Shown piece by piece: positions 34,440 through 41,854 of a stretch of 64,000 nt of DNA (position 1 is its first letter; each line of letters opens with the position of its first letter). Under the pieces are notes generated by a model that was given only the letters and a program-made list of their open reading frames with translations, was not told where the DNA came from and searched no databases. The DNA lies in the NCBI GenBank assembly GCA_900539145.1, contig UQAX01000007.1, positions 11,674 through 75,673 of the forward strand, given 5' to 3'. A program made the translations under genes and the position numbers. The stretch comes from an uncultured Blautia sp. (GTDB taxonomy: Bacteria; Bacillota; Clostridia; Lachnospirales; Lachnospiraceae).

Positions 34440-35495
34440 TTACAGTTTTTTACTCATCATATCCACATTAGACGCATAAGTCAGCGCAGTTTCTCTGGTA
34501 ATCTGTCCTGCCCGATAGAGATTTAGCAGACTGGAGTCCATGGAAATCATAGTAGGGCTGTTAGAGGCGTAAAGAATACCGTCAATCTGCGGTGTCTTAT
34601 TATCTCTAATCATATTGCGGATTGCAGGCGTCATAGTCATGATTTCAAAAGCAGCCATCATTTTGCCGTCCACAGACGGAACAAGCTGCTGAGAAACAAC
34701 TGCCTGCAAGACCATAGAAAGCTGAATGGCAATCTGTTTTTGCTGGTTTGGCGGAAACACATCAATAATGCGGTCAATGGTATTTGCTGCGCCCACAGTA
34801 TGCAGTGTGGAGAAAATCAGATGTCCTGTTTCAGCTGCGGTCATGGTTACATTGGTTGTTTCGTAATCACGCATTTCACCAAGCAGAATAACATCCGGAC
34901 TTTGGCGCAGCGCTGCCCGAAGGGCAACCACATAGCTTTCCGTGTCCAGATTTACTTCTCGCTGGCTTACAATACTTTTTTTATGAGGATGAAGAAATTC
35001 CAGCGGGTCTTCCAGCGTAATAATGTGTTTTTCCTGATTAGAGTTAATCTGGTCTACAATACAGGCAAGTGTCGTGGATTTTCCGTTTCCGGCAGGACCG
35101 GTTACAAGAACAAGCCCTTTATTTAGATTTCCGAAGTGGATAATGGAGTCCGGAATTCCCAAATCCTGCGGATGAGGTAAGGTAAATGTGATAACACGTA
35201 TAACGGCAGCAATAGACCCCCTTTGTTTAAAGGCATTTACACGAAAGCGGGACACGCCTCTTAAAGCAAAAGAGAAGTCGTCATCTCCTGTATTTAACAA
35301 GCGGTCTGTGCTTCTGTTATTTGCCAGCTCATAAATTTGATTGACTAAATCCATGGTGTCATCGGGAAGGAGCTTTTCTTCGCTGACACGCTTAATACTG
35401 CCGTGAAGACGGTAGGAAAGGGGAAGCCCTGCTACCAGAAAAATATCAGAAGCGCCGGCAAGAGATGCAGATTTTAGTAATTCTTGTACATTCAT
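34440..35495 (-). CDS. pilT: PilT-type type IV pilus retraction ATPase
   Basis: This 351-residue hexameric AAA+-like secretion ATPase has Walker A GPAGNGKST (about residues 128-136), Asp-box ITLEDPLEFLH, Walker B region VILLGEMRD and His-box IFSTLHTV. Length and the ITLEDP/GEMRD pattern fit PilT rather than the longer PilB/GspE, since no N-terminal domain of the PilB type is present. PilT powers pilus depolymerisation and twitching or DNA uptake. It is the last gene of a minus-strand operon with pilC and pseudopilin genes. No PilB extension ATPase is encoded in the window. Confidence 0.92.
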   Translation of the reverse strand: MNVQELLKSASLAGASDIFLVAGLPLSYRLHGSIKRVSEEKLLPDDTMDLVNQIYELANNRSTDRLLNTGDDDFSFALRGVSRFRVNAFKQRGSIAAVIRVITFTLPHPQDLGIPDSIIHFGNLNKGLVLVTGPAGNGKSTTLACIVDQINSNQEKHIITLEDPLEFLHPHKKSIVSQREVNLDTESYVVALRAALRQSPDVILLGEMRDYETTNVTMTAAETGHLIFSTLHTVGAANTIDRIIDVFPPNQQKQIAIQLSMVLQAVVSQQLVPSVDGKMMAAFEIMTMTPAIRNMIRDNKTPQIDGILYASNSPTMISMDSSLLNLYRAGQITRETALTYASNVDMMSKKL

Positions 35496-35518
35496 ATAAA
35501 ATTCTCCTTTGCAAAATA

Positions 35519-36004
35519 TTACATAACATTCAGAGGTTCATCATTGTCCCAACTGTCAGTAGAAATTTCTTTCCATGAAGTCACCTTGTAAAGCTTTCCT
35601 TCATTATCTGTTGGCAGCTGTAACTGTAAAGAGACTGCCAGCGCCTGTGTGTCATTCATGGGAACATGAAAAGACAAAACAGGAAAGAAGGAAATGTCAA
35701 CAGGATAAGCGAGGTTTTCCATTGCTTCAGCATCGAAAACTGCCGCACCCTGTTCCAAATAAGTATTTCCATGCAATTCATAAGCTTTTGCAAGCAGCTT
35801 GTCAAGCTGTGCAAGCTGTGCTTCCGCTTCATTAGAAGCAGTATAATAGTCTAAAGTTCGTCTGGCAATATTCTCGGCATAAGTTTTGTCATTGTTGCTG
35901 CTTGTTACCGACAATAGAGAAAAGGTCACAAGACATAAAATAATAAAAATCACAAGCATAGAAGCAGAACCGATATTTACGGCAGGATATTTTTTCTTTT
36001 CCAT
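35519..36004 (-). CDS. Membrane-anchored protein of the pilus operon, unknown function
   Basis: This 161-residue protein has one N-terminal hydrophobic segment (about residues 11-31, ASMLVIFIILCLVTFSLLSV) and an extracellular alpha-helical stretch followed by a beta-rich tail. The layout resembles a pseudopilin or PilX/PulG-like minor subunit, but no FTLIE prepilin motif is seen. It lies between the pilT and prepilin-like genes in a tightly packed operon, so a structural or assembly role in the same machine is likely. I do not recognise a named family. Confidence 0.75.
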   Translation of the reverse strand: MEKKKYPAVNIGSASMLVIFIILCLVTFSLLSVTSSNNDKTYAENIARRTLDYYTASNEAEAQLAQLDKLLAKAYELHGNTYLEQGAAVFDAEAMENLAYPVDISFFPVLSFHVPMNDTQALAVSLQLQLPTDNEGKLYKVTSWKEISTDSWDNDEPLNVM

Positions 36005-36019
36005 CTTTGTTCCCCTTTC

Positions 36020-36466
36020 CTAATATGTATGCGGTACGTGAATTTGCACCGGCAGCTCATAAACAGAATTATTATTTCCCTTGAGTAAAATTTTAATAAC
36101 GGCGAAAGCCGTGTCTTCTGTGCGTTCCGGCGTCAGTGTCAATATATAGTCGGCATCTGATTTTGCACAGGGCAAGCCTTCCTCATTATAATATGCAGTA
36201 TAGAAATCTTTGGAATTCGGCGCTTCCAGCTCAGGCATAAAATCTGTGACAGCATCCATATCGCCATAGCTTTGGCGGAAAATTTCTGCTGCGGAGGTTA
36301 CAAGATTAACACCGGTGTTTAATTGAGCCGCTTCTTTACTCAGCAGGTGGGATTTTACAAACAGCTGCACACAGACGGCGCTTGCCAGAGAAAAGAAGGC
36401 AATAGCCAAAATCAGCTCAATCAAGAAAAGACTTGATTTATGTGTCCGATAATTTTTCATAGTCAT
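36020..36466 (-). CDS. Prepilin-like protein
   Basis: This 148-residue protein has a type IV pilin-like N terminus: basic leader MTMKNYRTHKSS, then LFLIELILAIAFFSLASAV with the conserved Glu five residues into the hydrophobic segment. The residue before the expected cleavage is Ser instead of the usual Gly, which would make processing by a PilD-type peptidase atypical. The rest is a small globular domain without a recognisable family. It is one of four small membrane-anchored proteins encoded between pilC and pilT. Confidence 0.78.
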   Translation of the reverse strand: MTMKNYRTHKSSLFLIELILAIAFFSLASAVCVQLFVKSHLLSKEAAQLNTGVNLVTSAAEIFRQSYGDMDAVTDFMPELEAPNSKDFYTAYYNEEGLPCAKSDADYILTLTPERTEDTAFAVIKILLKGNNNSVYELPVQIHVPHTY

Positions 36467-36478
36467 ATACTCCTCCTG

Positions 36479-36955
36479 CTAATTAGTTTTTGTTCCCACA
36501 ACCACAGAATGTGTGTTATTTTGTTCTGTGGCAATGGTAAAACGGAATAAGCTGTCAGAAAGGGACTCTGCCTGAAAGCTCTTTACCTCCAGAATAAGCT
36601 CTCCTGCCAGAGGAGAGGGTCTGGTTCCTTCTTTTACAGAAAGCTCCTTTAAGGCTCCGTCATGTTCATAAATATAAGTAGTATAATCAGCGCCTGAGGG
36701 CTTTAGCATAAGGCAGTCGCTTCCATCCAGCTTTCCGACAGAAACATTGCCGGCTTCATCATTTTGCCGTACCTTTTCGCTGATATAAGAGAGGGCAGTA
36801 CGGGAAGAATACTGTTCCTGTGAGTCTTCCGTGGTAGATTTGTAAATGCGGGTTGCCAGAAGTACAACAATGAGTGAGGATACCGCAAATACAAAAAATA
36901 ATGCCACAGGAAAAATAAAATCAATAACATGACGCTTCTGTGTCTTTATTTTCAT
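36479..36955 (-). CDS. DUF4860-like pseudopilin protein
   Basis: This 158-residue protein has an N-terminal hydrophobic helix (HVIDFIFPVALFFVFAVSSL, about residues 9-28). Further stretches, RTALSYISEKVRQND and GSDCLMLKPSGADYTTYIYE, match my memory of the DUF4860 family found in Lachnospiraceae pilus-like operons. A role as a minor pilin or assembly subunit is inferred from context. It lies 12 bases upstream of the prepilin-like gene in the direction of transcription. Confidence 0.75.
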   Translation of the reverse strand: MKIKTQKRHVIDFIFPVALFFVFAVSSLIVVLLATRIYKSTTEDSQEQYSSRTALSYISEKVRQNDEAGNVSVGKLDGSDCLMLKPSGADYTTYIYEHDGALKELSVKEGTRPSPLAGELILEVKSFQAESLSDSLFRFTIATEQNNTHSVVVGTKTN

Positions 36956-36961
36956 AAAAAA

Positions 36962-37291
36962 TCAATCCTTTCTGGAGATGATTGTAATATCCGGCATAAT
37001 ATTCTCACCGAGTACCTCGTATCCAATAAAATATTTTTCCTTATCATAGCGCAGAGGATAATGCTCCTCCAGATATTTCAGGCTTTCGGGATAACGCCCC
37101 TCTGCCGCATAACATTGTACCACATTTCTTTTCACGGCACGCTCTAAGGTTTCTATTTCTGTTCTGTCTGCTGTTTCAGATACTATTTGAATTCCGTAGG
37201 AAAAGCAGAATATCAGCAGAAAAAACACACAGACGGATAAGAAAATATTCCGAAGTCCTGAGGGCTGCTTTGCAGTCTGAAATCGTTTCAT
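36962..37291 (-). CDS. Small pilin-like membrane protein
   Basis: This 109-residue protein has one hydrophobic segment (about residues 16-36) followed by a helix (TEIETLERAVKRNVVQCYAA) and a motif EGRYPESLKYLEEHY. That last pattern is similar to the G-x-YP-x-sL segment of GspG-type pseudopilins. No cleavable prepilin motif is obvious. It is encoded directly after pilC and is therefore a probable component of the same fibre. Confidence 0.72.
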   Translation of the reverse strand: MKRFQTAKQPSGLRNIFLSVCVFFLLIFCFSYGIQIVSETADRTEIETLERAVKRNVVQCYAAEGRYPESLKYLEEHYPLRYDKEKYFIGYEVLGENIMPDITIISRKD

Positions 37292-37305
37292 ATTGAAATT
37301 CCTCC

Positions 37306-38358
37306 TTACAAGCTGGACATAATTCCCATAAGCGGAAGCATAACAGAGAATAGAATAATTCCCACAATCAAAGATAAAATAATGACAAGCGTAGGCTCCA
37401 GTATGGAAATTATGGCAGTCAGGCGATTATCAATTTCTTCCTCATATTTCTCGGCGATTTCGCACATAACCGTATCAAGTTCGCCTGTACGGGAAGCAAG
37501 GTTTGTCATGCGTCCATATATCCCTGAGAAAATACCGGTCTGAGTAAGAGCGGCAGAAAGCTCGCTTCCCTCACGCATCATCAGACGACAAGCTGCTATT
37601 TTCTTTCGAAATTCTTCATCTTCAATAAGGTTTTCTGCAAGCTCTGTACAATAATCAGGATTAAGTCCGCTGCTAAGTGTCAAAGCCATACAGTCTGCAA
37701 ACCGGCAGGAAGAAGTTTTTTCATAAAGACGGCGCAAAGCAGGAATGTGCTTGCTGAAAGAAGCAAAAGTTTTGCGTCCGTGTTTTGTTTTTCCGAAATA
37801 AACGCCAAGCCCGATAAGCACAACCAGTATTCCCATAAAAATAGCAGAATATTGGTTCACGGCAGCTCCGACAGACAGAAGAGCCTTGGAAAATCCGCTC
37901 ATTTCCTGCCCCAGTTGTGCAAATACCTGATTAAAAATAGGCATGACCTTTGTAATTAAAATAAGAACGACTGCGGCCATCATGCAAATCATAATCAGCG
38001 GATAGGTAACGGCGCTGCGGATAGAACGAGAAATATTTTCTTCTCTTTCATAATGAAGAGAAAGAGATTTCATAACATCGTCCAGACGCCCTGCCTGCTC
38101 TCCGATGTCTACCATGTGCAGCAGGTAGGAAGGAAATACGGCAGAAGCTTCCAGCGCCTGAAACAGATTTCCCGTTTCTAAAAGTGTATCGTAGATTTTT
38201 TGTAAAATAGCTTTTTCTGCGTTATTCTGAGACTCCTCCAGCATAATTGAAATGCCCTCAATGGAAGAAATTCCCGATTTCAAAATCAGAGCCATTTGGC
38301 TGCAAAAAGAAGCCAGCTCCGTATTAGACAGTTGCTTTTGAGAGGTATTGCGTTCCAT
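37306..38358 (-). CDS. pilC: Type II secretion/type IV pilus platform protein, PilC/GspF family
   Basis: This 350-residue inner-membrane platform protein has two GspF domains. The first holds ASFCSQMALILKSGISSIEG and the second MALTLSSGLNPDYCTELAEN. About three transmembrane helices are visible, including one at the C terminus (LEPTLVIILSLIVGIILFSVMLPL). It connects the cytoplasmic ATPase to the pseudopilins. Length is a little under the usual 400 residues because the N-terminal extension is short. It follows the transglutaminase-like lipoprotein gene by about 27 bases. Confidence 0.93.
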   Translation of the reverse strand: MERNTSQKQLSNTELASFCSQMALILKSGISSIEGISIMLEESQNNAEKAILQKIYDTLLETGNLFQALEASAVFPSYLLHMVDIGEQAGRLDDVMKSLSLHYEREENISRSIRSAVTYPLIMICMMAAVVLILITKVMPIFNQVFAQLGQEMSGFSKALLSVGAAVNQYSAIFMGILVVLIGLGVYFGKTKHGRKTFASFSKHIPALRRLYEKTSSCRFADCMALTLSSGLNPDYCTELAENLIEDEEFRKKIAACRLMMREGSELSAALTQTGIFSGIYGRMTNLASRTGELDTVMCEIAEKYEEEIDNRLTAIISILEPTLVIILSLIVGIILFSVMLPLMGIMSSL

Positions 38359-38384
38359 AAAATTCGCCTCCTGTAATAAGTTTT

Positions 38385-39311
38385 TTAATAAGAATACTGT
38401 AAAGTATAATTTTTTCCGTCGCCAATATATTTTTCCACAGATTTGCGGCTGTTATTGGAAGCAAGAGTGGGGTCCATTAAAGTCCACGAAGAACCGTCAA
38501 ATTCAATAATATCATCTACCCATCCCACTTCGTCCACATAGGCGCTAATCCAGGCATGCTTGACTTCTCCCGAATAACCGATTTCAAGCTTCGTTGGAAT
38601 ACGCTGAGTACGCATCATTGCCGCCATCAGTGCTGCATAATCAAAGCAGATACCTGTTCCGGAGGAAAGGGTTTCATCAATGACAGGAAGATAGCCGTCT
38701 ACAACTTCAGAAGCCTTTTGTTCATCATAGGTAATATTTTTGGTAACATACGTATAGATATTTTGGATTACTTCCAAATCGGAATAAGCGCCTTTTGCAA
38801 GCTCTGCTCCCTTTTGTACAGCCTGGCTTTCTTCTGTAAAGTGTACATATTGGTTGGGATAGAGGAAGGGAGAAAATTCATCGGACAGAGTTACTTCAAT
38901 GGTTTCTGAAAGAAGGACAGCATATTTATCGCCGGTTGTATTTTCTAAAATATTAATCTGATAGCTTCCGTTGCCCCCTGAAAAGGGGAATACCTGATAA
39001 CCTCCGTCTATGGAAAGGAGAGGCTGATTTTTTGTGCCGTCCGGAGCAATGGTCTGTACCCGGACTTTGGGAATATCTCCGGTATATTTCACCATAAAGT
39101 AACCGGAAGAAGCATTGGAAACATCAACAACCACATTTTCAGCCTGCCAGACTGACGTACCCGCCGCCTGGGGAGTCAGAACTGTTGGAGTGTAATCTCT
39201 GGGCTCGTTTTCCTGCGTGTTTTTGGAAGATTTCGATTTACTGCAGGAAGTAAGGAGGGATACACATATCAAAAAGCAGAACAGAAGAAAAAATACAGAT
39301 TGTTTTTTCAT
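38385..39311 (-). CDS. Transglutaminase-like lipoprotein
   Basis: This is a secreted lipoprotein of 308 residues from the preferred start at 39311, which is preceded by AGGAGGTG; an ATG 24 bases further upstream lacks such a site. The signal peptide ends in a lipobox LLTSC. The C-terminal half is a transglutaminase/protease-like fold. Its cysteine sits in SGTGICFDYAALMAAMMR, its histidine in VKHAWISAYVDEVGWVDD and its aspartate in WTLMDPT, the Cys-His-Asp triad. Such proteins cleave or cross-link peptides at the cell surface. It is first in the pil operon behind a strong promoter, so it may modify the pilus or cell-wall proteins. Confidence 0.88.
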   Translation of the reverse strand: MKKQSVFFLLFCFLICVSLLTSCSKSKSSKNTQENEPRDYTPTVLTPQAAGTSVWQAENVVVDVSNASSGYFMVKYTGDIPKVRVQTIAPDGTKNQPLLSIDGGYQVFPFSGGNGSYQINILENTTGDKYAVLLSETIEVTLSDEFSPFLYPNQYVHFTEESQAVQKGAELAKGAYSDLEVIQNIYTYVTKNITYDEQKASEVVDGYLPVIDETLSSGTGICFDYAALMAAMMRTQRIPTKLEIGYSGEVKHAWISAYVDEVGWVDDIIEFDGSSWTLMDPTLASNNSRKSVEKYIGDGKNYTLQYSY

Positions 39312-39344
39312 TATGTACACCTCCTGATTTGTCATGATATAGTT

Positions 39345-39373
39345 ATTATCTAATGTTGTATTTGCTTTGTCAA
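39345..39373 (-). promoter_or_regulatory. Promoter of the transglutaminase-pil operon
   Basis: Reading the minus strand, TTGACA and GATAAT are separated by exactly 17 bases, about 35 bases before the lipoprotein start. It is a near-consensus sigma-A promoter. Confidence 0.85.
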
Positions 39374-39475
39374 TCCAAAAGGAAAAATGTCGAAATATAA
39401 GCTTGTAGAGATGTTTCGTTCATGTTAAGCTACTAGTATTGAATGTTATGGAAAAAGGGGATGAAAGGGAAAACT

Positions 39476-39916
39476 ATGAGAGTAGAACATACAGTATCAA
39501 CACTTCGAATATGTATTGATGGAATGCAGACAGATGAAAAGGATATGAAAGGGAGAATTTGCGGAATTGCAGTGAAAAATGAGACTGCATTTTCAGGTGT
39601 TTCAGAACTTCTTGTTTTAGTAGACAGACTGTTGGATACCATCGGCAAACCACAGCCTTCCCGGAAGTCCAGAAGTTTCCGCAAAGAGGAAGAAAGTCAG
39701 GTGACTTCTTATTGCTGTAAGCCTGAATTATACCATGCACAGGAAGAAATTATGAAGGAAAAAGGAAAACTGATAACAAGAGATGTAACCTTTATTTCCA
39801 GACTGCGAAGCTCTTGGCAGGGAATTGTGAAAGATGAAGAGGGGAAAATGTTGGGGGCATTCGAGAGCGATTTGGAGTTTATTAAGCTTTTGTATGACTG
39901 TGGTGTGACTTTTTAG
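39476..39916 (+). CDS. Small protein with a WQG-FIKLL domain, unknown function
   Basis: This is a 146-residue protein from ATG 39476 (preceded by AAAGGG); a longer frame from 39443 is possible. It has no signal peptide or membrane segment. Its C-terminal part (SSWQGIVKDEEGKMLGAFES then LEFIKLLYD) matches a segment of the next small protein (HTWQGTVKWIEGQKENSFRS, LELIKLM), so the two share a domain. I do not know a named family. Such small proteins recur, to my recollection, beside BTAD regulators and sortase pilus loci in Lachnospiraceae, which suggests a regulatory or assembly link. Confidence 0.75.
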   Translation: MRVEHTVSTLRICIDGMQTDEKDMKGRICGIAVKNETAFSGVSELLVLVDRLLDTIGKPQPSRKSRSFRKEEESQVTSYCCKPELYHAQEEIMKEKGKLITRDVTFISRLRSSWQGIVKDEEGKMLGAFESDLEFIKLLYDCGVTF

Positions 39917-39975
39917 ATTTATAATAAAAATAATATAGAAATTTATAGACAGGTCATGCAAAAGGAGGGAAGAAA

Positions 39976-40188
39976 ATGTCGCTTCCACATAAAAAAGGAG
40001 CAAATGCAGGAGAAACATTTGTTGTAAACATAAAATGCAGACAAAACCACACGTGGCAGGGGACTGTGAAATGGATAGAAGGACAGAAGGAAAATTCCTT
40101 TCGAAGCGCTCTCGAGCTGATTAAGCTAATGGAGTCTGCAATAGAAATAGCAGATGAAGAAGAAAATGTAGATGAACCGACATGGTAA
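39976..40188 (+). CDS. Short paralogue of the preceding WQG-domain protein
   Basis: This 70-residue cytoplasmic protein consists almost only of the shared domain: FVVNIKCRQNHTWQGTVKWI, then SFRSALELIKLMESAIEIA, with an acidic tail. It starts after AAAGGAGGG. It is encoded 60 bases after its longer relative, is followed by a terminator, and comes before the BTAD regulator gene. Function is unknown. A single small beta-sheet plus helix is likely. Confidence 0.78.
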   Translation: MSLPHKKGANAGETFVVNIKCRQNHTWQGTVKWIEGQKENSFRSALELIKLMESAIEIADEEENVDEPTW

Positions 40189-40211
40189 AATGAATTATAA
40201 GATAGAAGGAT

Positions 40212-40241
40212 AAGAGTCTGTGAAGAATAGACTCTTTTTTT
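40212..40241 (+). terminator. Terminator after the small-protein pair
   Basis: AAGAGTCT pairs with AGACTCTT, then a run of T. Confidence 0.88.
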
Positions 40242-40282
40242 ATTTCATAAGAAAAACTCCGTAAGTATATGGACTTTAGGTA

Positions 40283-40310
40283 TTGCAAAATAGAAAAAAA
40301 CATATAAAAT
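40283..40310 (+). promoter_or_regulatory. Promoter of the BTAD regulator gene
   Basis: TTGCAA and TAAAAT are spaced by 16 bases, about 65 bases upstream of the regulator start. Confidence 0.5.
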
Positions 40311-40373
40311 AATATATAAATAGTATGTCATTTTGTATGATTAGGCATCAATTTATGGGAAGAGTAGAGGATT

Positions 40374-41591
40374 ATGAATAAAGTTAATGATAAGGAATAT
40401 CCAAGGTTGAATGTGTATACATTCGGTAAATTCCAGATTAGCAATGAAAACGGGATATTGACTGTGGAAAAAATACATTCTGAGATGCTGACTCGCTTAT
40501 TGGCTTATATGGTATACAATAGAAATAAAAGTGTGACAGTACAGGAATTAGTTGAGGTACTATGGTCGGAAGATGAAAGTGATAATCCGGCCGGAGCTTT
40601 AAAAAATCTGATGTATCGTTTGCGTAATTTATTGAAGAAAACATGGGGGAATTATGACTTTATTATAACAGGACGTGGATTATATCAATGGAACCCACAT
40701 ATTCTTTTAAAAGTAGACGCAGAAGAGTTTGAACAATACTGCAAAGAGATAGAACTTCAAGACAGTGTTGAAATGCAGATACAAAAAGGGAAAGTGGCAG
40801 TTGAATTATATAGGGGAACATTTCTGTCTGAACTTTCGGGAGAATATTGGGTAATTGCAACTGCTACTTATCAGAATTCTGTTTATCTGGCAACCGTGAA
40901 AAAGCTGGCAGAATTGTTGGAGCAGGAACAGAGATATCCTGAGCTGGAATAGTTATGCAGGCAAGCGCTTTGCTTTGAGTCCTTAGATGAAGAAATCCAT
41001 TGTTATCTGATGAGGGCATTGATTGCAGACAATAAACAGCAGGCAGCGACCGAGCATTACACAAGAACGGTAAAGTATATATATGATACATTGGGTGTAA
41101 GACCATCAGCAGAAATGCAGGAAATTTATGAAGAGATGCAAAAACGTCAGCATGACCATGAGAGCAACATTGATATTATACAGGAAGAATTGAAAGAAAA
41201 GGAGCTTCCTTCCGGCGCATTTCTTTGTGAGTATGGTGTTTTTCGTAAAATTTATGCTCTTGAGGCAAGAAGCAGCAGGCGAATGGGAATTTCCATTCAT
41301 TTGGCTTTGGTGAGTATGTATCTTGATTTGCGGCCTTATGAAGAGTATGGTAAGTATCAAAGCATTCTGAGTGAAGGTATGAATGTCCTGGAAAAAACCT
41401 TGCTTAGCGGTTTACGAAGCAGTGATATTATTTGCAGATATAGCGCCAATCAATTTCTGATTATGCTGCCGGCATGTCAGTACGAGGATGCAAAGATGGT
41501 TGTTAATCGCTTAAAAGACAGATTTTATCAGTCGGGGAAGACAAAAAAGGTAGTTTTACAGTATAATATTGATGAAATTAATGTAGCATAG
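40374..41591 (+). pseudogene. BTAD/SARP-type regulator interrupted by an in-frame TAG
   Basis: A single reading frame of about 405 codons is broken only by TAG at 40950-40952. Part 1 (192 residues) has an OmpR-like winged helix (about 10-105, KFQISNENGILTVEK, LVEVLWSEDES, LMYRLRNLLKK) and the start of the BTAD helical-repeat domain. After the stop the same frame continues the BTAD repeat (LCRQALCFESLDEEIHCYLM, then YTRTVKYIYDTLGVRPSAEM). It ends in a divergent GGDEF-like domain (RYSANQFLIMLPACQYEDA). A restart at ATG 41010 would give 193 residues without DNA binding. Sense codons one change away are CAG or AAG. The intact protein would be expected to activate the downstream pilus locus. Mutation, readthrough and sequencing error are all possible. 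Confidence 0.85.
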
Positions 41592-41601
41592 TTTATAGAA
41601 T

Positions 41602-41650
41602 AGACGAGCTTTGTAAGACAATGAGATTGCAAAGGCTCGTCTGTTTTTTT
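41602..41650 (+). terminator. Terminator after the BTAD gene
   Basis: AGACGAGC-TTTG pairs with CAAA-GGCTCGTCT (one bulged base) and is followed by TTTTTTT. Confidence 0.88.
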
Positions 41651-41741
41651 GTTTATATTTAAGAAATGGTATTTTGTGAAAGCAGAAGATATCTTTAAAA
41701 AATGTAAAAATTGTAAATAATTTTTTAACAAAAGGTGTATT

Positions 41742-41774
41742 TGTGACTGATATGTGACTAAACATAATTATACT
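41742..41774 (+). promoter_or_regulatory. SARP-type direct repeats and -10 element of the pilus operon
   Basis: The heptamer TGTGACT occurs at 41742-41748 and 41753-41759, an 11-base period with a 4-base spacer. It is followed 9 bases later by TATACT (41769-41774) and then an 80-base leader to the adhesin start. No good -35 hexamer is present. Heptamer direct repeats at one helical turn, about 8 bases before the -10, are the known architecture of SARP/BTAD activator sites. Confidence 0.65.
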
Positions 41775-41854
41775 AAGCATATAAATTATGAGATATATAC
41801 GTTTGTAATGATGAAATAAATCAGAAATGAAAAGATGAATGGAGGAGAAGTGCC

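Noticed and set aside
41592..41854. c-di-GMP riboswitch before the giant adhesin gene, as known for some clostridial pili
   Set aside because: The GEMM core sequences are not found; the leader is AT-rich with only the direct repeats and -10.
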